This document shows positions 9,977 to 20,203 of a stretch of DNA of 64,000 nucleotides, piece by piece (position 1 is the first letter of the stretch; every line of letters starts with the position of its first letter). The notes below the pieces were generated by a model. The model made no database searches and was not told the origin of the DNA. It saw nothing but the letters and a program-made list of their open reading frames with translations. Position numbers and translations under genes: made by a program. The stretch is from CAZCDS01 sp964497585 (GTDB lineage Bacteria; Desulfobacterota; Desulfomonilia; Desulfomonilales; Desulfomonilaceae), in assembly GCA_964497585.1 (NCBI GenBank), contig CAZCDS010000035.1, forward strand, positions 1-64,000, given 5' to 3'.

Positions 9977-11949
9977 TCAGTCCGTTGGCTTCCGGCAATA
10001 CGTGAAAGCCAATAGCGTTATGTCGTCGAACTGCTCGGCTCCATGTCGGAATTGCTCCAAGTCTCGCAAGACCTCTCCTACCGGTGCTTTCGGATCTCCT
10101 CGATAAATTGAGTCAATCGTCCTTTTCAGCCGGTTTTCCGAATACATCTCTTGACATTCGTTCAGGGCGTCCGTGACCCCATCTGTATACGCAAAGATCG
10201 TTTGTTGTGGGCTGAGGATCATGGATTCGGTCATGAATTCCGCATCTTGCTTAATTCCGAGGGCTGGTGCTCCAGGAACCGGAAACTCTTCGGCTGCCGC
10301 TCCCCCTCCCGTGAGCAACGGCGGTTCATGTCCGGCGTTGGAAAAAGCGATTTGACCAGTTCGCAGGTCGATAATTCCGCAGAAGACGGTGACAAACGTG
10401 CAACTGTCGTTTCCCGGGCACATCTGCTCATTTAAGAGAGAAAGGATCTCGTGTGGAGGCTCACCCCTGCTGGCCGCCGCATGGATCAAGAAGATCGTGA
10501 CCGCCATGAAAAGCGATGCGGGGACACCTTTGTCGGCAACGTCTCCGACGGCCAGACAAAGATGATCATCATCTATGAGAAAGAAATCGTAGAAATCTCC
10601 GCCCACCAGCTTGGCGGGTTCCATGACCGCATAGATATCGAAATCCTCTCTTTCCGGGTAGGCAGGAAATATTGTTGGAAGCATGGACCTCTGGATTCGT
10701 GCGGCTATTGCCAGTTCGCTTTCAATTCGCTCTTTGGCCGCCGTAGCTTCCGTGAGGTCGCGTATATATTTTTTCAAGTCAACTGTCATGTGCTCGAAGG
10801 CTTTCGCCAGAACGCCTATCTCGTCTTCGCTCTCTGTGCCGGGAAGGACGACATCAAGATTGCCCTCTGCGATACGCCCTGTCGCTGCAACCATGTCACG
10901 CAGAGGTCGAGTGATTGAGCGCGCCAGTATCGTTGCCACCACGAGCATTGCAACGAGGATCAAGGCCGTAACGATCACCTGGGTTCTATACAAGGAAACT
11001 ACTTCCCAGAGTATCTCATCTCTGGGTATGACAAGACCGAGCGACCAGCCAGTCGCGGGAACACGGGCAAATGCCAGGAAAGAGGGCATGTCCGTCAGTG
11101 TGGAACCTATGTCGATGAAGCCCGACGGATCGGAGAGCATCCGGCGGCCGACTTCCTCAAGCTGGGGACAGCCGAGCTTTTTGGCTAGACCGAAGAGGGA
11201 TCTTGCTGATGCGAACTCACCCTTGGGCGGTACCAGGAAGTTGCCCCGAAGGGAAACAAGGAAGCAGAAGCCGCTTTCTTCTGCTCGAAATTCTCTAAGC
11301 CGTCTTGTGAGCCATTCAACGGATAGATCCGCAGTGACCACTCCGCAAAACTGCTGCTTCCCATGGGTGTCGGCAGAGAAGAAGGGAGTGGAGTATGTAG
11401 CCATGAGAACATTCCCACTCCCCTGTCCCAATATGGTTCGCTCCACGTGGGTCGTTCGCTCTTTTTCGGTTCCACATACCAATTCCGGGCGAGATAATTG
11501 TATTGTTCATTTCCCAATTGGATGTAGTGTAACGTTCCACCCCGCCGGTAGAAATAGGGCGAGTACTCCTTGGTCTCCTTGGTCTCCTTGGTCTCCTTGG
11601 AAAAGGCGTAAGGCTCGTACGCGACGGTTGATCCGTAAATGTGGCCGCCTTTGTGCACGACGGATCTGAGCAAAACGAGCAGGGTTGGTTCATTGGGATT
11701 CGCGGCTTCAACAAAGCGTGCAACCTCGTTCGCCACTTCCGATACCGCGGTAAGATCGATCATCAACTGAGAAGCCAGATACACTGCAAGATTGTGGAAC
11801 CGCTCTTCCGCGTTTTGCACGGCAATCCGACTGGAAGAGACGTAACTGTAAGGCAGCAATGCCCCAAGGACGAGTCCGAATGCCGCAACCAGCATTACCA
11901 CCTTTCCAGTGAGGCCGCCCAACAGTCTGATTTTCTGTGGCTTTTCCAC
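9977..11949 (-). pseudogene. Cache-HAMP-SpoIIE (RsbU-like) phosphatase, one frameshift
   Basis: Membrane-bound PP2C/SpoIIE phosphatase that would dephosphorylate a STAS antagonist. The N-terminal frame (start 11949) has a membrane helix (about 14-35) and a Cache sensor up to EPYWDRGVG. The Cache domain resumes in another frame as GNVLMATYSTPFF and continues through a second helix, HAMP, a coiled coil and the catalytic domain with GGDFYDFF, VGDVADKGVPA, FSNAGHEPP and YTDGVTDA, ending at 9977. One base is missing between 11411 and 11430 in a G-rich run; restoring it gives one 650-residue protein. The catalytic part (9977-11482) is intact. It is the last gene of the run and follows the RsbW- and RsbV-like genes. 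A sequencing error is a serious alternative. Confidence 0.8.
11566..11600 (-). repeat. 9-bp tandem repeat, about four copies, in the Cache domain
   Basis: Four near-perfect copies of CTCCTTGGT on the + strand encode KETKETKETKE in the sensor loop. The unit is a multiple of three, so copy-number change would lengthen or shorten the loop without breaking the frame. Confidence 0.85.
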
Positions 11950-12013
11950 GACAGACGTCTCACGGCTGTTAAATGGCTACTCTTTCGGCACCTGCTGCTC
12001 GCATTGCTGCGAT

Positions 12014-12454
12014 TCAGGCGGCGCGACCCCGAAAAACCAATCGAATTTCGTTGCGGTCGGCTTTCCGGCAATGGTAAACCTTATCGGTCATGTGCTTGAC
12101 GAGACGAACACCGAGACCGCCAACCAGGCGAGATTCAAGATCACTTGCAGGATAGGGTTGGGCGACCCCAAGGATGTCAAAGGGCTCGCTCCAGTCTGCA
12201 ATGACCACCGTGACAGTTCCCGTTTCCCTCTCAGTGGTACAACGTCGTTCTACTTCTCTATCCTCGCTGGAGTATGCGTGAGAGAAGATGTTAACCAGGA
12301 TTTCTTCCACAGCGGGTTCAATCTCGGCGATCCTGTGTGACGCGAACCCGGCATCACGGGCACAGTCCGCCACACGGCTCAGGAGAATGGACAGATCCTC
12401 TAATTGGAATCGGACGATCACTGAGGCCACTTGCGGGTGAGCGAGTCTCTTCAT
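12014..12454 (-). CDS. RsbW-like anti-sigma/serine kinase (HATPase_c)
   Basis: A 146-residue GHKL ATPase of the RsbW/SpoIIAB family, which binds a target protein and phosphorylates a STAS antagonist. The N-box EEILVNIFSHAY is near residues 50-61 and the ATP-lid glycines are in GGLGVRLVKHMTD. Its ATG overlaps the stop of the STAS gene by four bases (12451-12454), indicating translational coupling and a 1:1 pairing. Downstream is the SpoIIE phosphatase, so kinase, substrate and phosphatase lie together. No sigma factor is in the operon, so the regulated target is unknown. Confidence 0.88.
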   Translation of the reverse strand: MKRLAHPQVASVIVRFQLEDLSILLSRVADCARDAGFASHRIAEIEPAVEEILVNIFSHAYSSEDREVERRCTTERETGTVTVVIADWSEPFDILGVAQPYPASDLESRLVGGLGVRLVKHMTDKVYHCRKADRNEIRLVFRGRAA

Positions 12455-12783
12455 AGGGCGTCGAGAGCTTCGTCAGCACTCGGGTAGACGGGAATCACCG
12501 ATGAAACCCCCGACACCTCGAACACACGCCGCACCATATCCTGCAGGCAGCAACAGGCAAGTCCGCCGCCGTTTGCCTTGGCCCTCTTGGCAGTAACGAG
12601 GAACGCGCGCAAACCGGCGCTGCTGATGTATTCCATTTTGCTCAGGTCAAGGACAAGACGGTTCTCACCCCCATCAATCCATTCCAGCATCTTCTGTTCG
12701 AACGCCGGAGCAGTAAGCGTGTCGACCCGCCCTTCCACGGATACAACCGCTGTGTTGTCCTGTTTGTTCAGTTCGAGATTCAC
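12451..12783 (-). CDS. STAS-domain anti-sigma factor antagonist (RsbV-like)
   Basis: A 110-residue STAS protein. Its phosphorylatable serine should lie in YISSAGLRAFL (S54/S55), the target of the neighbouring kinase and of the SpoIIE phosphatase. I prefer the GTG at 12783, which has AGGGGAGG six bases upstream, over a longer reading from 12855. The segment LACCCLQDMVRRVF, rich in Cys, replaces the usual third helix region and is unusual. Its stop overlaps the kinase start. Confidence 0.88.
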   Translation of the reverse strand: MNLELNKQDNTAVVSVEGRVDTLTAPAFEQKMLEWIDGGENRLVLDLSKMEYISSAGLRAFLVTAKRAKANGGGLACCCLQDMVRRVFEVSGVSSVIPVYPSADEALDAL

Positions 12784-12928
12784 CGAGGCCTCCCCTGACG
12801 CGGTCCCTTCACGATGCGGTTCAATGCAATCGTCGACCTGTTCGACAAACCCCAATCCGGGATCGGAACCCGCCGGATGGTAGCAACAAGACTATTCGGT
12901 GTCAACCTCGCAACCCGAGCCGGTCGTT

Positions 12929-13996
12929 CTAAACCGTCGTGGCTCCGTTATTGTACACCTTCGGGCTTTGGGCCCAGTCCTCCTGCACCATGCCAAGAAT
13001 TGTGCGTGCGCGGTCTGAATGCAGGGTGATGTGCTCGAAATCTGGGCTGCACAGCACTTTCTGCATGAGAAATCCGTCCTCCCCGAACCAGCGGATGAGC
13101 GGACCTCCAAAGAAATAGCCTTTGGATCTGCAGATTTCAACTGCCTCGCCCACCGTCGCAACTGCAAGGGGAAGCCAGATTTGAAAGATTACGACGTTGG
13201 CTCGTCGCGCGCGATCCTCAAGTTGCTGAAGCCTCTGCTCGAAGTCCCTCCCCATTTCATGAAAAGTGGTTCGGGCTACACCTGCGAAATCGAAGATCTG
13301 TTGGTCCACCCTACTGGGGTTATTTCTGGGAAGCGCAGCGTCGGAAGCCTCAAAATCCCGTTGATCGTCCAATTCCGCGTATGTAAATTTGAGCTGCTCT
13401 TCGTACACCTTTGGCAGGAACACACGATGGGGCATCTTCTTGAAGGTCCGGAACTGGAGAAGCGCCGCGACCCTCCCGTCAGCCCTGCTTTCCGTTTCGT
13501 GGATTTGCGCGGGCATGAGTGCGATCTCAAGGGTGGCATCAAAACAGCCGGCCCGGGCGTCCATTTTCTGGGTGTGCAGATGATTGCAGACCGCTTCGCC
13601 GAAGAACACATCGATTCCCAGGCTCGGGATTGCCTCTGTCACTACGAACCGGCCTAGCTGGGCGTTCACTCCACGGCCTCGGAATTCGTTCAGCGTTAAA
13701 GCTACCCCCCACTCATAAAGATTCCTATTGAGAGCTGAGCGAAACAGATGGTGCACCCCGATGACCCTCCCCTCTTCCGTCCGCGCCGTGACGCTTATGT
13801 AGTCTCCCCGTCCGTTCGCCCGTGTGAGCGCATCGGGAGAATAATACAGCCGAATAGGATATCTATCCCCGTACACATCCCTGAAGAGTGTCGTAATACC
13901 CTCCGCATCTTCGGCCTTGAACAAACCGATGTGAATATTCACTCGATCGCCAGCGCTTGCCGACTCACCAAGGCTTCCCATTGGCTTATCTCTCAT
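12929..13996 (-). CDS. GNAT-family N-acetyltransferase
   Basis: A 355-residue protein. The N-terminal half is a GNAT acetyltransferase: RVIGVHHLF is strand beta-4, and LNEFRGRGVNAQLGRF contains the acetyl-CoA pyrophosphate-binding R-G-x-G-x-N loop. The C-terminal half (about 200-355) contains a coiled segment and a second GNAT-like fold ending in EDWAQSP. The two-lobed build resembles the GNAT half of the protein at 20204-21517 in the same run. The acetyl acceptor is unknown. The start may be the ATG at 13996 or 13981; neither has a strong ribosome site. It lies between the MFS transporter and the STAS gene. Confidence 0.75.
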   Translation of the reverse strand: MRDKPMGSLGESASAGDRVNIHIGLFKAEDAEGITTLFRDVYGDRYPIRLYYSPDALTRANGRGDYISVTARTEEGRVIGVHHLFRSALNRNLYEWGVALTLNEFRGRGVNAQLGRFVVTEAIPSLGIDVFFGEAVCNHLHTQKMDARAGCFDATLEIALMPAQIHETESRADGRVAALLQFRTFKKMPHRVFLPKVYEEQLKFTYAELDDQRDFEASDAALPRNNPSRVDQQIFDFAGVARTTFHEMGRDFEQRLQQLEDRARRANVVIFQIWLPLAVATVGEAVEICRSKGYFFGGPLIRWFGEDGFLMQKVLCSPDFEHITLHSDRARTILGMVQEDWAQSPKVYNNGATTV

Positions 13997-14072
13997 ACGA
14001 CCTTTGAGGCCGAATTCCGCTTTGGTGTCACGACAATCCAGTTTCTTCGAGACATGCTGAGCCCCGACCGGA

Positions 14073-15248
14073 TCACGTACCGGAAGCCTGCCTTCTCATA
14101 AGGGGGATTGTGCACAGGAAAGCCACAAGCAACACGGCCGCCCCCGTAACGAACATCGCCGAGTAACCCCAATGAAGAAGAACCGCTCCGCCGGCGACAG
14201 GACCCACAAAGTAGCCTCCCTGGAACATCTCCATCGAGAGATTCGTGTTCAGCGCTCTGAGTTTGGGGGCCGATATGTCGAACATAAGACCGCTAAGCAA
14301 TGGCATGGCCAGTCCCCATCTAACTCCGAGAACGACACCCATCGCGTAGAATTCCGTTCTCCCTGAAACACCAGTCATTATACCGTACGCCGCGGCCAAC
14401 CAGATCAGGGAGATGCCCAGAGATCTCGATTTGTCCAAACGGTCAAGAAAAGGGCCGCCGGCCAGCCGTACACCGATTTGGGTCAGTGTAGAAAGCGTGA
14501 AGAACCACCCGGCGTTCGAGATGCCGAGCTCCTCGCCGTACCCCTTCAAGTAATAGAAAACAGGCGTAAACGATGCCCAGACGAGAAGCGCAGTCACGAG
14601 CAACAGGATTACCCTGAGGTCCTTAACATTCTTGACAAAAGCGTCCCATCCGATACGCACGTCGTCCCTGTTGGTCTCATGAGTATGGCCGGGAATCCAG
14701 AACAGCGCCAATGGGAACACAAGAATCATGGCGCCGGCGAAAACCGACAAAACTGCGTCGAATGACCCGACGAGCTGGCAAAGCGGTTTCAAGAGCGGCG
14801 GCACCACGGCATAGGGCAGTAACGTGAGCACGGAGACCATGCCGAAGGCCTGCGCGCTCCTGACAGCAGGAATGGCCGCCACAATTCCGCTGAGGACCGA
14901 TGTGGCGAGCACCACGTTAGCGACGCCCTGCAAGATCCGAACAGCGGCCATGGTCCCAAGCGTGGTCCCGTAGCTGTATAGGTTGAGACAGATGATAATG
15001 CCGCCGGAACTTGCCAGAATCCAGAACCGAGCGTTCTCAGCATTGAGGAACGGACTTATAACCGGGCGAACAGCGAGCACTGTCAAGGAAAAGATTCCAA
15101 TGAGGAATCTTGACCAGCCGGCCTCAATCGGCAGCGTCGTCAAGTAATCGTTGAACTGGAAGAAAACGGCCATGTTGCAGAAGGTCAGGAATAAGACGGC
15201 ACAGTAGACTACGAACTGCTTGGTGAGGAGCCGGACAGGTTTTTCCAT
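14073..15248 (-). CDS. Major facilitator superfamily transporter
   Basis: A 391-residue inner-membrane protein with about twelve hydrophobic helices, the length and spacing of an MFS drug/solute carrier. The central cytoplasmic loop is GHTHETNRDDVRIGWDAF. A conserved-looking motif-A-like stretch, GGPFLDRLDKSR, follows helix 8. The ATG at 15248 has GAGG at a better distance than the TTG at 15257. Its position between the molybdenum hydroxylase and the acetyltransferase suggests import or export of the substrate or product of that enzyme. The substrate cannot be read from sequence. Confidence 0.85.
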   Translation of the reverse strand: MEKPVRLLTKQFVVYCAVLFLTFCNMAVFFQFNDYLTTLPIEAGWSRFLIGIFSLTVLAVRPVISPFLNAENARFWILASSGGIIICLNLYSYGTTLGTMAAVRILQGVANVVLATSVLSGIVAAIPAVRSAQAFGMVSVLTLLPYAVVPPLLKPLCQLVGSFDAVLSVFAGAMILVFPLALFWIPGHTHETNRDDVRIGWDAFVKNVKDLRVILLLVTALLVWASFTPVFYYLKGYGEELGISNAGWFFTLSTLTQIGVRLAGGPFLDRLDKSRSLGISLIWLAAAYGIMTGVSGRTEFYAMGVVLGVRWGLAMPLLSGLMFDISAPKLRALNTNLSMEMFQGGYFVGPVAGGAVLLHWGYSAMFVTGAAVLLVAFLCTIPLMRRQASGT

Positions 15249-15358
15249 GAAGGGCAAGCCTCAACCACTGGATACCGGGAGGAACTGCCGTTCCTCCAGA
15301 CCACAGACGTTACAGGAGACAAGCGCCATGCATATGCAAGTCGTGCGTCCGGCGACGA

Positions 15359-16237
15359 TCATTCCATGCCTCCAAGCGTCGAAGTGACTCGGTAGTCGTC
15401 CCAATATTGGGACAAGCGGATCAGCAGGTTTCCCGCCACAATTCTCCGGTATTCAGCACCGGCACGAGCGTCCTCAATGGGGGAAATAGCTTGATCGACC
15501 AACGGTATGACGGCGGCAAGCGCTTCACGATTCAAGGGTTTTCCTTGAAGCGCCTTTTCAACTTCCTGGGCCCTGATCACGGTGGGTCCCACGCTCCCCC
15601 ATGCCAGGCGAATCTCCTCCACGATGCCGGTTTGCGAGATACTCGCCACGGCTGCAAGGCTCGCTATGGCGCAGGCCTGTGCTTTCCTCCGGCCCACCTT
15701 TTCGAAGTGGTGGATACGAAACGCGGGCGCTTTTGGCACTACAACCCGGGGCAGCAACTCACCGCGTCTTATGCCGGTGATCCCGGGTCCTTCGATGAAG
15801 TCAGCGATGGGAATGGTCCTGGACTCGTCTTTCGACCGTAAAACCAGCCGAGCTTCCAGCACGAAAAGCGGGGGGAGCGTATCTCCCGCCGGCGAAGCGT
15901 TCACGATGTTCCCCCCGATGGTGCCCATGTGCCTAATAGGAGGAGACCCTAATGTCCCCAGTGCCCGTGCCAGCACGGGAAGATGTCGGGAAATCAGTGT
16001 GTCTCCGAGTATGCTGCTGTGCGTACAACCGGCTCCGATACTGATCTGCGCGCCCTCTTCGCGGACTCCTTGAAGCTCTGCCACTCTCTCCACGCATATG
16101 AGGCAGTCCGTCTGAATCAGCCCGTGGCGGAGCTGTCCGAGGAGATCCGTGCCCCCAGCGTATATCCGGGCTCTCTTGTCCCGGTCTAGGATTCCCCAGA
16201 CCTCTTCAAAGGTTTCGGGTAGGTACACCTGTCTCAC
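15359..16237 (-). CDS. Molybdenum hydroxylase FAD subunit (CoxM/XdhB-like)
   Basis: A 292-residue medium subunit of a xanthine-dehydrogenase/CO-dehydrogenase-type enzyme, carrying FAD and passing electrons from the 2Fe-2S subunit to an acceptor. FAD-binding signatures are YAGGTDLLGQLRHG (about 32-45) and RHMGTIGGNIVNASPAGD (about 105-122). The GTG start at 16237 overlaps the TGA of the 2Fe-2S subunit gene (GTGA), which fixes the start and shows coupling. Length is normal. Confidence 0.9.
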   Translation of the reverse strand: MRQVYLPETFEEVWGILDRDKRARIYAGGTDLLGQLRHGLIQTDCLICVERVAELQGVREEGAQISIGAGCTHSSILGDTLISRHLPVLARALGTLGSPPIRHMGTIGGNIVNASPAGDTLPPLFVLEARLVLRSKDESRTIPIADFIEGPGITGIRRGELLPRVVVPKAPAFRIHHFEKVGRRKAQACAIASLAAVASISQTGIVEEIRLAWGSVGPTVIRAQEVEKALQGKPLNREALAAVIPLVDQAISPIEDARAGAEYRRIVAGNLLIRLSQYWDDYRVTSTLGGME

Positions 16238-16710
16238 GGTGTGTCCTCGCCCGAGAGCATCTGTGATGCATTCTCCACCGCGTCCACTATCTTCCGGTAC
16301 CCTGTGCATCGACAGAGATTGCCTGCGAGTCCCTGCCTGATTTCCTCACGGGAGGGGAACCGATTCCGATTCAGCAAATCCACGGCAGCGAGAACCATAC
16401 CCGGGATGCAGAATCCACACTGAATGGCACCTTCAGCCACGAAGGCCCGTTGAATCGGATGCAGAGCGTCGCCTTTTGCCAGCCCTTCGATCCTCGCGAT
16501 ATGTCGGCCCTGAAGCTGCGTCGCGAGCATCAGGCAGGACACACGGCTCTCACCGTCCACCAGAATCGTACAAGCCCCACAGTCGCCCGATCCGCAGGAC
16601 TCCTTCGTGCCCGTTAGCCCTAGGTCTTCCCGCAGCAGGTCGACGACCCGTCGGTCGGGAGCCGCATCAACTACTTGTTCATCCCCGTTCAGGTGAAAGG
16701 TTAGCTTCAT
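16234..16710 (-). CDS. Molybdenum hydroxylase 2Fe-2S subunit (CoxS-like)
   Basis: A 158-residue small subunit with two 2Fe-2S clusters: a plant-ferredoxin-type N-terminal set in ESCGSGDCGACTILVDG (plus a further Cys near 59) and the C-terminal helical set in QCGFCIPGM and GNLCRCTGY. It shuttles electrons from the molybdopterin site to FAD. Its ATG overlaps the stop of the large-subunit gene (ATGA, 16707-16710) and its stop overlaps the FAD subunit start, so the order is large, small, medium. Confidence 0.94.
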   Translation of the reverse strand: MKLTFHLNGDEQVVDAAPDRRVVDLLREDLGLTGTKESCGSGDCGACTILVDGESRVSCLMLATQLQGRHIARIEGLAKGDALHPIQRAFVAEGAIQCGFCIPGMVLAAVDLLNRNRFPSREEIRQGLAGNLCRCTGYRKIVDAVENASQMLSGEDTP

Positions 16711-19020
16711 GAGCGTGTCCCTTTGTCGCGGTTTCTGACCGCAGCGAGAATACGTTCAGGGGTCATGGGGTAGTGAACGATCCTGACACCACACGCGTCC
16801 GAAACTGCATTGGCGATTGTCGGCAAAGGACCATTGGTCGCAATTTCTCCGACGCCTTTAAGGCCGTACGGACCCCTGGGCTCGAACAGTTCCACCGGTA
16901 TGGTTTGGATCTCCGGAATGTCCTTCGCCGTGGGGATCAGGTAGGTCGAGAAATCCGGCGTAACGACGATCCCCTCCATGACTTGGAAATCCTCTGTGAG
17001 CGCATATCCTATCCCCTGACCAATGCCTCCCTCGATCTGTTGAGCGTATATCTGGGGGTTCATCACCATCCCACAGTCGCTGACTGCAACGTAGTCGCAA
17101 ACCGTCACTTCTCCAGTGAGTTCGTCCACTTCAACGCGTGCTAGGTGCGCTCCGTACGAAAAGAGCGTATGCGGGAATCCGTCCAAGCGGAGCGCATACC
17201 CCACATTGAAACGCTCTGGCGCCACAGGGGCTCGAAAGCGAAACACCGCCATACGTTCGGACTCTTTCATGCACGACGCCAGAGAGGACAGAGAAATCTC
17301 TTTCCCTGTGACCAGATGTCTGACGCCTCCAGGCACCAGCGCCAGTTCTTCCTCGGAGGCGATCATGAGCAGGTCGGCCGCGCGTTGGAGAATTCGACCC
17401 TTGAGTATTTCAGCCGCCCCGATGACGGCATTTCCGAACGTATACGTGCACCGGCTGGCTGAAGCGGAACCGCTGGGAAGCGTCAAATCAGTATCAGGCA
17501 GAACGAACTCCATGTTGGCCGGGCTCTGGGAGAGGATACTTCCCGCAATCTGAAGGTTCGTAGACGCATTGCCCTGCCCCATGTCGACGACCCCGCAGAA
17601 GACTCTGAATTTTCCCTCTGAGGTGAGTTCAACCTTGGCATTGGCAACGTCCGGGACAACCGGACCGTACCCCGACGCGTGCATCAACGCCGCCAGCCCC
17701 ACTCCCCTTCGTTTGAATTGTCTCGCCTGAGCCTTCCACAGTTCCCGTTCCTTCCAAAGTGGATGCTTCTCCAGGGTATCAAGGCACTCCACAACGCCTG
17801 TGGAGCGCACCAGGGTCTTTCCGATGCTGTTCTTGTCCCCGCGGCGCACTGCATTCTTGCGCCGGATTATCAGCGGGTCCATTCCAATCCTCTCGGCCAC
17901 CATGTCTACCGTCTGTTCGATCGCCGCGGTCACCTGCGTCACGCCGAACCCACGGAATGCACCTCCTATCGAATTGTTCGTGTACACGCACCATCCTTCA
18001 ACGCTTACGTTCGGAATGCGGTACGCTCCACCCGCATGCTCCATTCCAAGGGCCAATACAACGCCCCCCAAATGATCGGACGGACCGGTATCCAAATAAA
18101 ATGGCGATACAATGGAAAGTGCCGTCGGATTTGGCTCCAAGCCGGTAATACGTGGTTGCGGGATGGCGTTTCGTGCCTGCCAGGAAAGACTCTTCCCGAT
18201 CCCACCACATCTTGACCGGGCGACCCTTTGCATGAAGAGCCGCAAGCCCCACCAGCGTCTGCACGTTAACGCCGTCTTTGCCGCCAAAAGCGCCGCCGGG
18301 ATACGGAGCGATCACGCGAACCTTCTCGAGCTCGATCCCGAGTGCTTCCGAGACTTCCGTACGATCGTGGAAAGGTGTCTGTGTAGAGCAAACGATGACG
18401 AGTCTTCCGTCTTCCCGCACCTGGGCCCAGCCAGATTCGGTTTCGAGAAATGCATGTTCCTGTCGGGGCGTTTTGAAGCAGGCTTCGACTACCAAATCAC
18501 ATTCGGCAAGCGCCTCGCTTCCTCTCCCCACAACGTGCCGATCCGAGAGAAGCACGTTCCCACCCGGGTGGTTTTCTTGAACGATGGGGGCACCCGGCTC
18601 AAGGGCGGCTTCAGCGTCGAACACGCCTGGCAGGCGCTCGAAGGTAATCTCTATCGCACTCAGGGCTGATCGGAGTGTCTCCCGGTCCTCGGCTAGTACC
18701 AGAGCCACCGCGTCTCCGCAGTGCCGGACCTTCGTATCGACCAGCAACGGATGATCCTTTTGCACTACCCGTTGCCGATTCGTTCCTCGTACGTCCGAAT
18801 GCGTGAGCACTGCCAGTACACCTGGCAATCTCTTGGCGAACTCAGCGTCCACGTTTGTCACTCTGGCATGAGGCACGCCGGCTCGTTTTGCGCCAGCCCA
18901 GAGGTAGTCCGTGCCATAGTGATCCGCAGCATACTTCTCACGCCCCGTGACCTTGTCGGGCGCATCCAATCTGGGGACGGAAACTCCGATGGCGAACGGC
19001 TGATCATCGCGCCCGCTCAC
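16707..19020 (-). pseudogene. Molybdenum hydroxylase large subunit, one frameshift
   Basis: Molybdopterin-binding catalytic subunit of the xanthine dehydrogenase family. The N-terminal part (GTG at 19020) runs through LDAPDKVTGREKYAADH and YPGGAFGGKDG to DGTFHCIAI. The rest continues in another frame from FYLDTGPSDHLGG through NSIGGAFRGFGVTQ to GLKGVGEIATNGPL, where the GVGE glutamate is the expected catalytic base. The break lies in 18091-18106 at a T-rich run. Without it the protein would be about 770 residues, the normal size. An ATG at 19070 opens a 17-codon frame whose TGA overlaps the GTG, so the true N terminus may be longer. The downstream subunits are intact, so a sequencing error or recent mutation is likely. 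Substrate unknown. Confidence 0.85.
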
Positions 19021-19080
19021 GGACGCAAGGAGGTGTTCTCGATGTTCACGGCTTTTTCGGGCTTCCCCATCGTCGTGACT

Positions 19081-20196
19081 TCATGCCGGTAGCTCCGTGA
19101 GTATTTCTTCCAGGGCCGTAACCAGTGCCCTCATAGCGTCCATCTTTGCAATGGTTATCCTGATGTGATTGGGAAATCGAAAGCCTGTCATGGTTCGCAC
19201 CATGATGCCTTGCCTCATGAGCTTTCGGTACATGAGGGTGTCGCTCATGGGCAGCCTGACCACCAGGTAATTGCCTTCACCGGAAATGAAGGGCAGATGC
19301 AAGCGAGATAACTCTCGCTTCAAGAATGTTTTGCTTTCGCGAATGAGTTCTCGAGTCCGCAGGACGTGCTCGTCCTCATTGACCGCTGCAAGAGCGGCCT
19401 CCTGAGCCAACATATTCACAGAATAGACAACACAGGTTCTGCGTATCACATCAACCACTTTCAAGGCGCCAGCCAGGTAACCGATCCGAAGTGCTGCCAG
19501 TCCGTACATCTTCGAAAACGTGCGGAATATCAAAAGATTGGGATACTCTTCCACCACCTTCATCCCATCCGGATAGTCGGGCTGTTCGACGAATTCGCAG
19601 TACGCTTCGTCCACTACCACCATCTGACGGCCGTCAATCTCATCGAGGAAAGCGCGAAGTCGCTGTTCATTCCAATAACTCCCGGTCGGGTTGTTCGGAT
19701 TGCACAGAAAGAGGACCTTGGTCCGTTGGTCGATCCGGTCAAGCATGCCTTGATCATCAAAACCATCGTCTCTCAGCGGTACCAGCCTGGTCTCGAACCC
19801 GGAAAACTGTGCAACCCATTCGTACACGGCAAAGGTCTTGTCCGCGGTAATTATGTTGTCTCCGCGCTCGCAAAAAGCTTTGATAACGAGACCTATGACT
19901 TCGTTCGCTCCATTGCCGACCAGGAACTGATCGGGGTGCTTGTTGAATCGTTCGGCAAGCTTATGGCGCAGATAGAATGCGTCCCCACTCGGGTAGATTG
20001 CAGCGCGTTCAGGTGGAAATTGTTTCAACACTTCCCGGACCGCGGGCGGCGGCCCCCAAGCGTTTTCGTTGTTATTGAGACGAAACAGCCTGGAGCACCC
20101 GTAGTAGCGCATCAGCTCATGATCGGGTCTGCTGGGAACATACCGCTCGAATGTCTTGACGTATCCGGGAACGAGTCGATCAAAAACAAACTGCAT
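19081..20196 (-). CDS. hisC: HisC-like PLP-dependent aminotransferase
   Basis: A 371-residue class-I/II aminotransferase closest in look to histidinol-phosphate aminotransferase. NPNNPTG (166-172), VVDEAYCEF with the cofactor Asp (D196), and TFSKMYGLAALRIGY with the Schiff-base lysine (K229) are all present, as is a phosphate-binding Arg region near RIGY. No other histidine-biosynthesis gene is nearby. It sits eight bases after an ATPase-acetyltransferase gene and before the molybdenum hydroxylase, so a role on another amino acid in this operon is at least as likely as histidine synthesis. Confidence 0.85.
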   Translation of the reverse strand: MQFVFDRLVPGYVKTFERYVPSRPDHELMRYYGCSRLFRLNNNENAWGPPPAVREVLKQFPPERAAIYPSGDAFYLRHKLAERFNKHPDQFLVGNGANEVIGLVIKAFCERGDNIITADKTFAVYEWVAQFSGFETRLVPLRDDGFDDQGMLDRIDQRTKVLFLCNPNNPTGSYWNEQRLRAFLDEIDGRQMVVVDEAYCEFVEQPDYPDGMKVVEEYPNLLIFRTFSKMYGLAALRIGYLAGALKVVDVIRRTCVVYSVNMLAQEAALAAVNEDEHVLRTRELIRESKTFLKRELSRLHLPFISGEGNYLVVRLPMSDTLMYRKLMRQGIMVRTMTGFRFPNHIRITIAKMDAMRALVTALEEILTELPA

Positions 20197-20203
20197 GGCT
20201 TAA

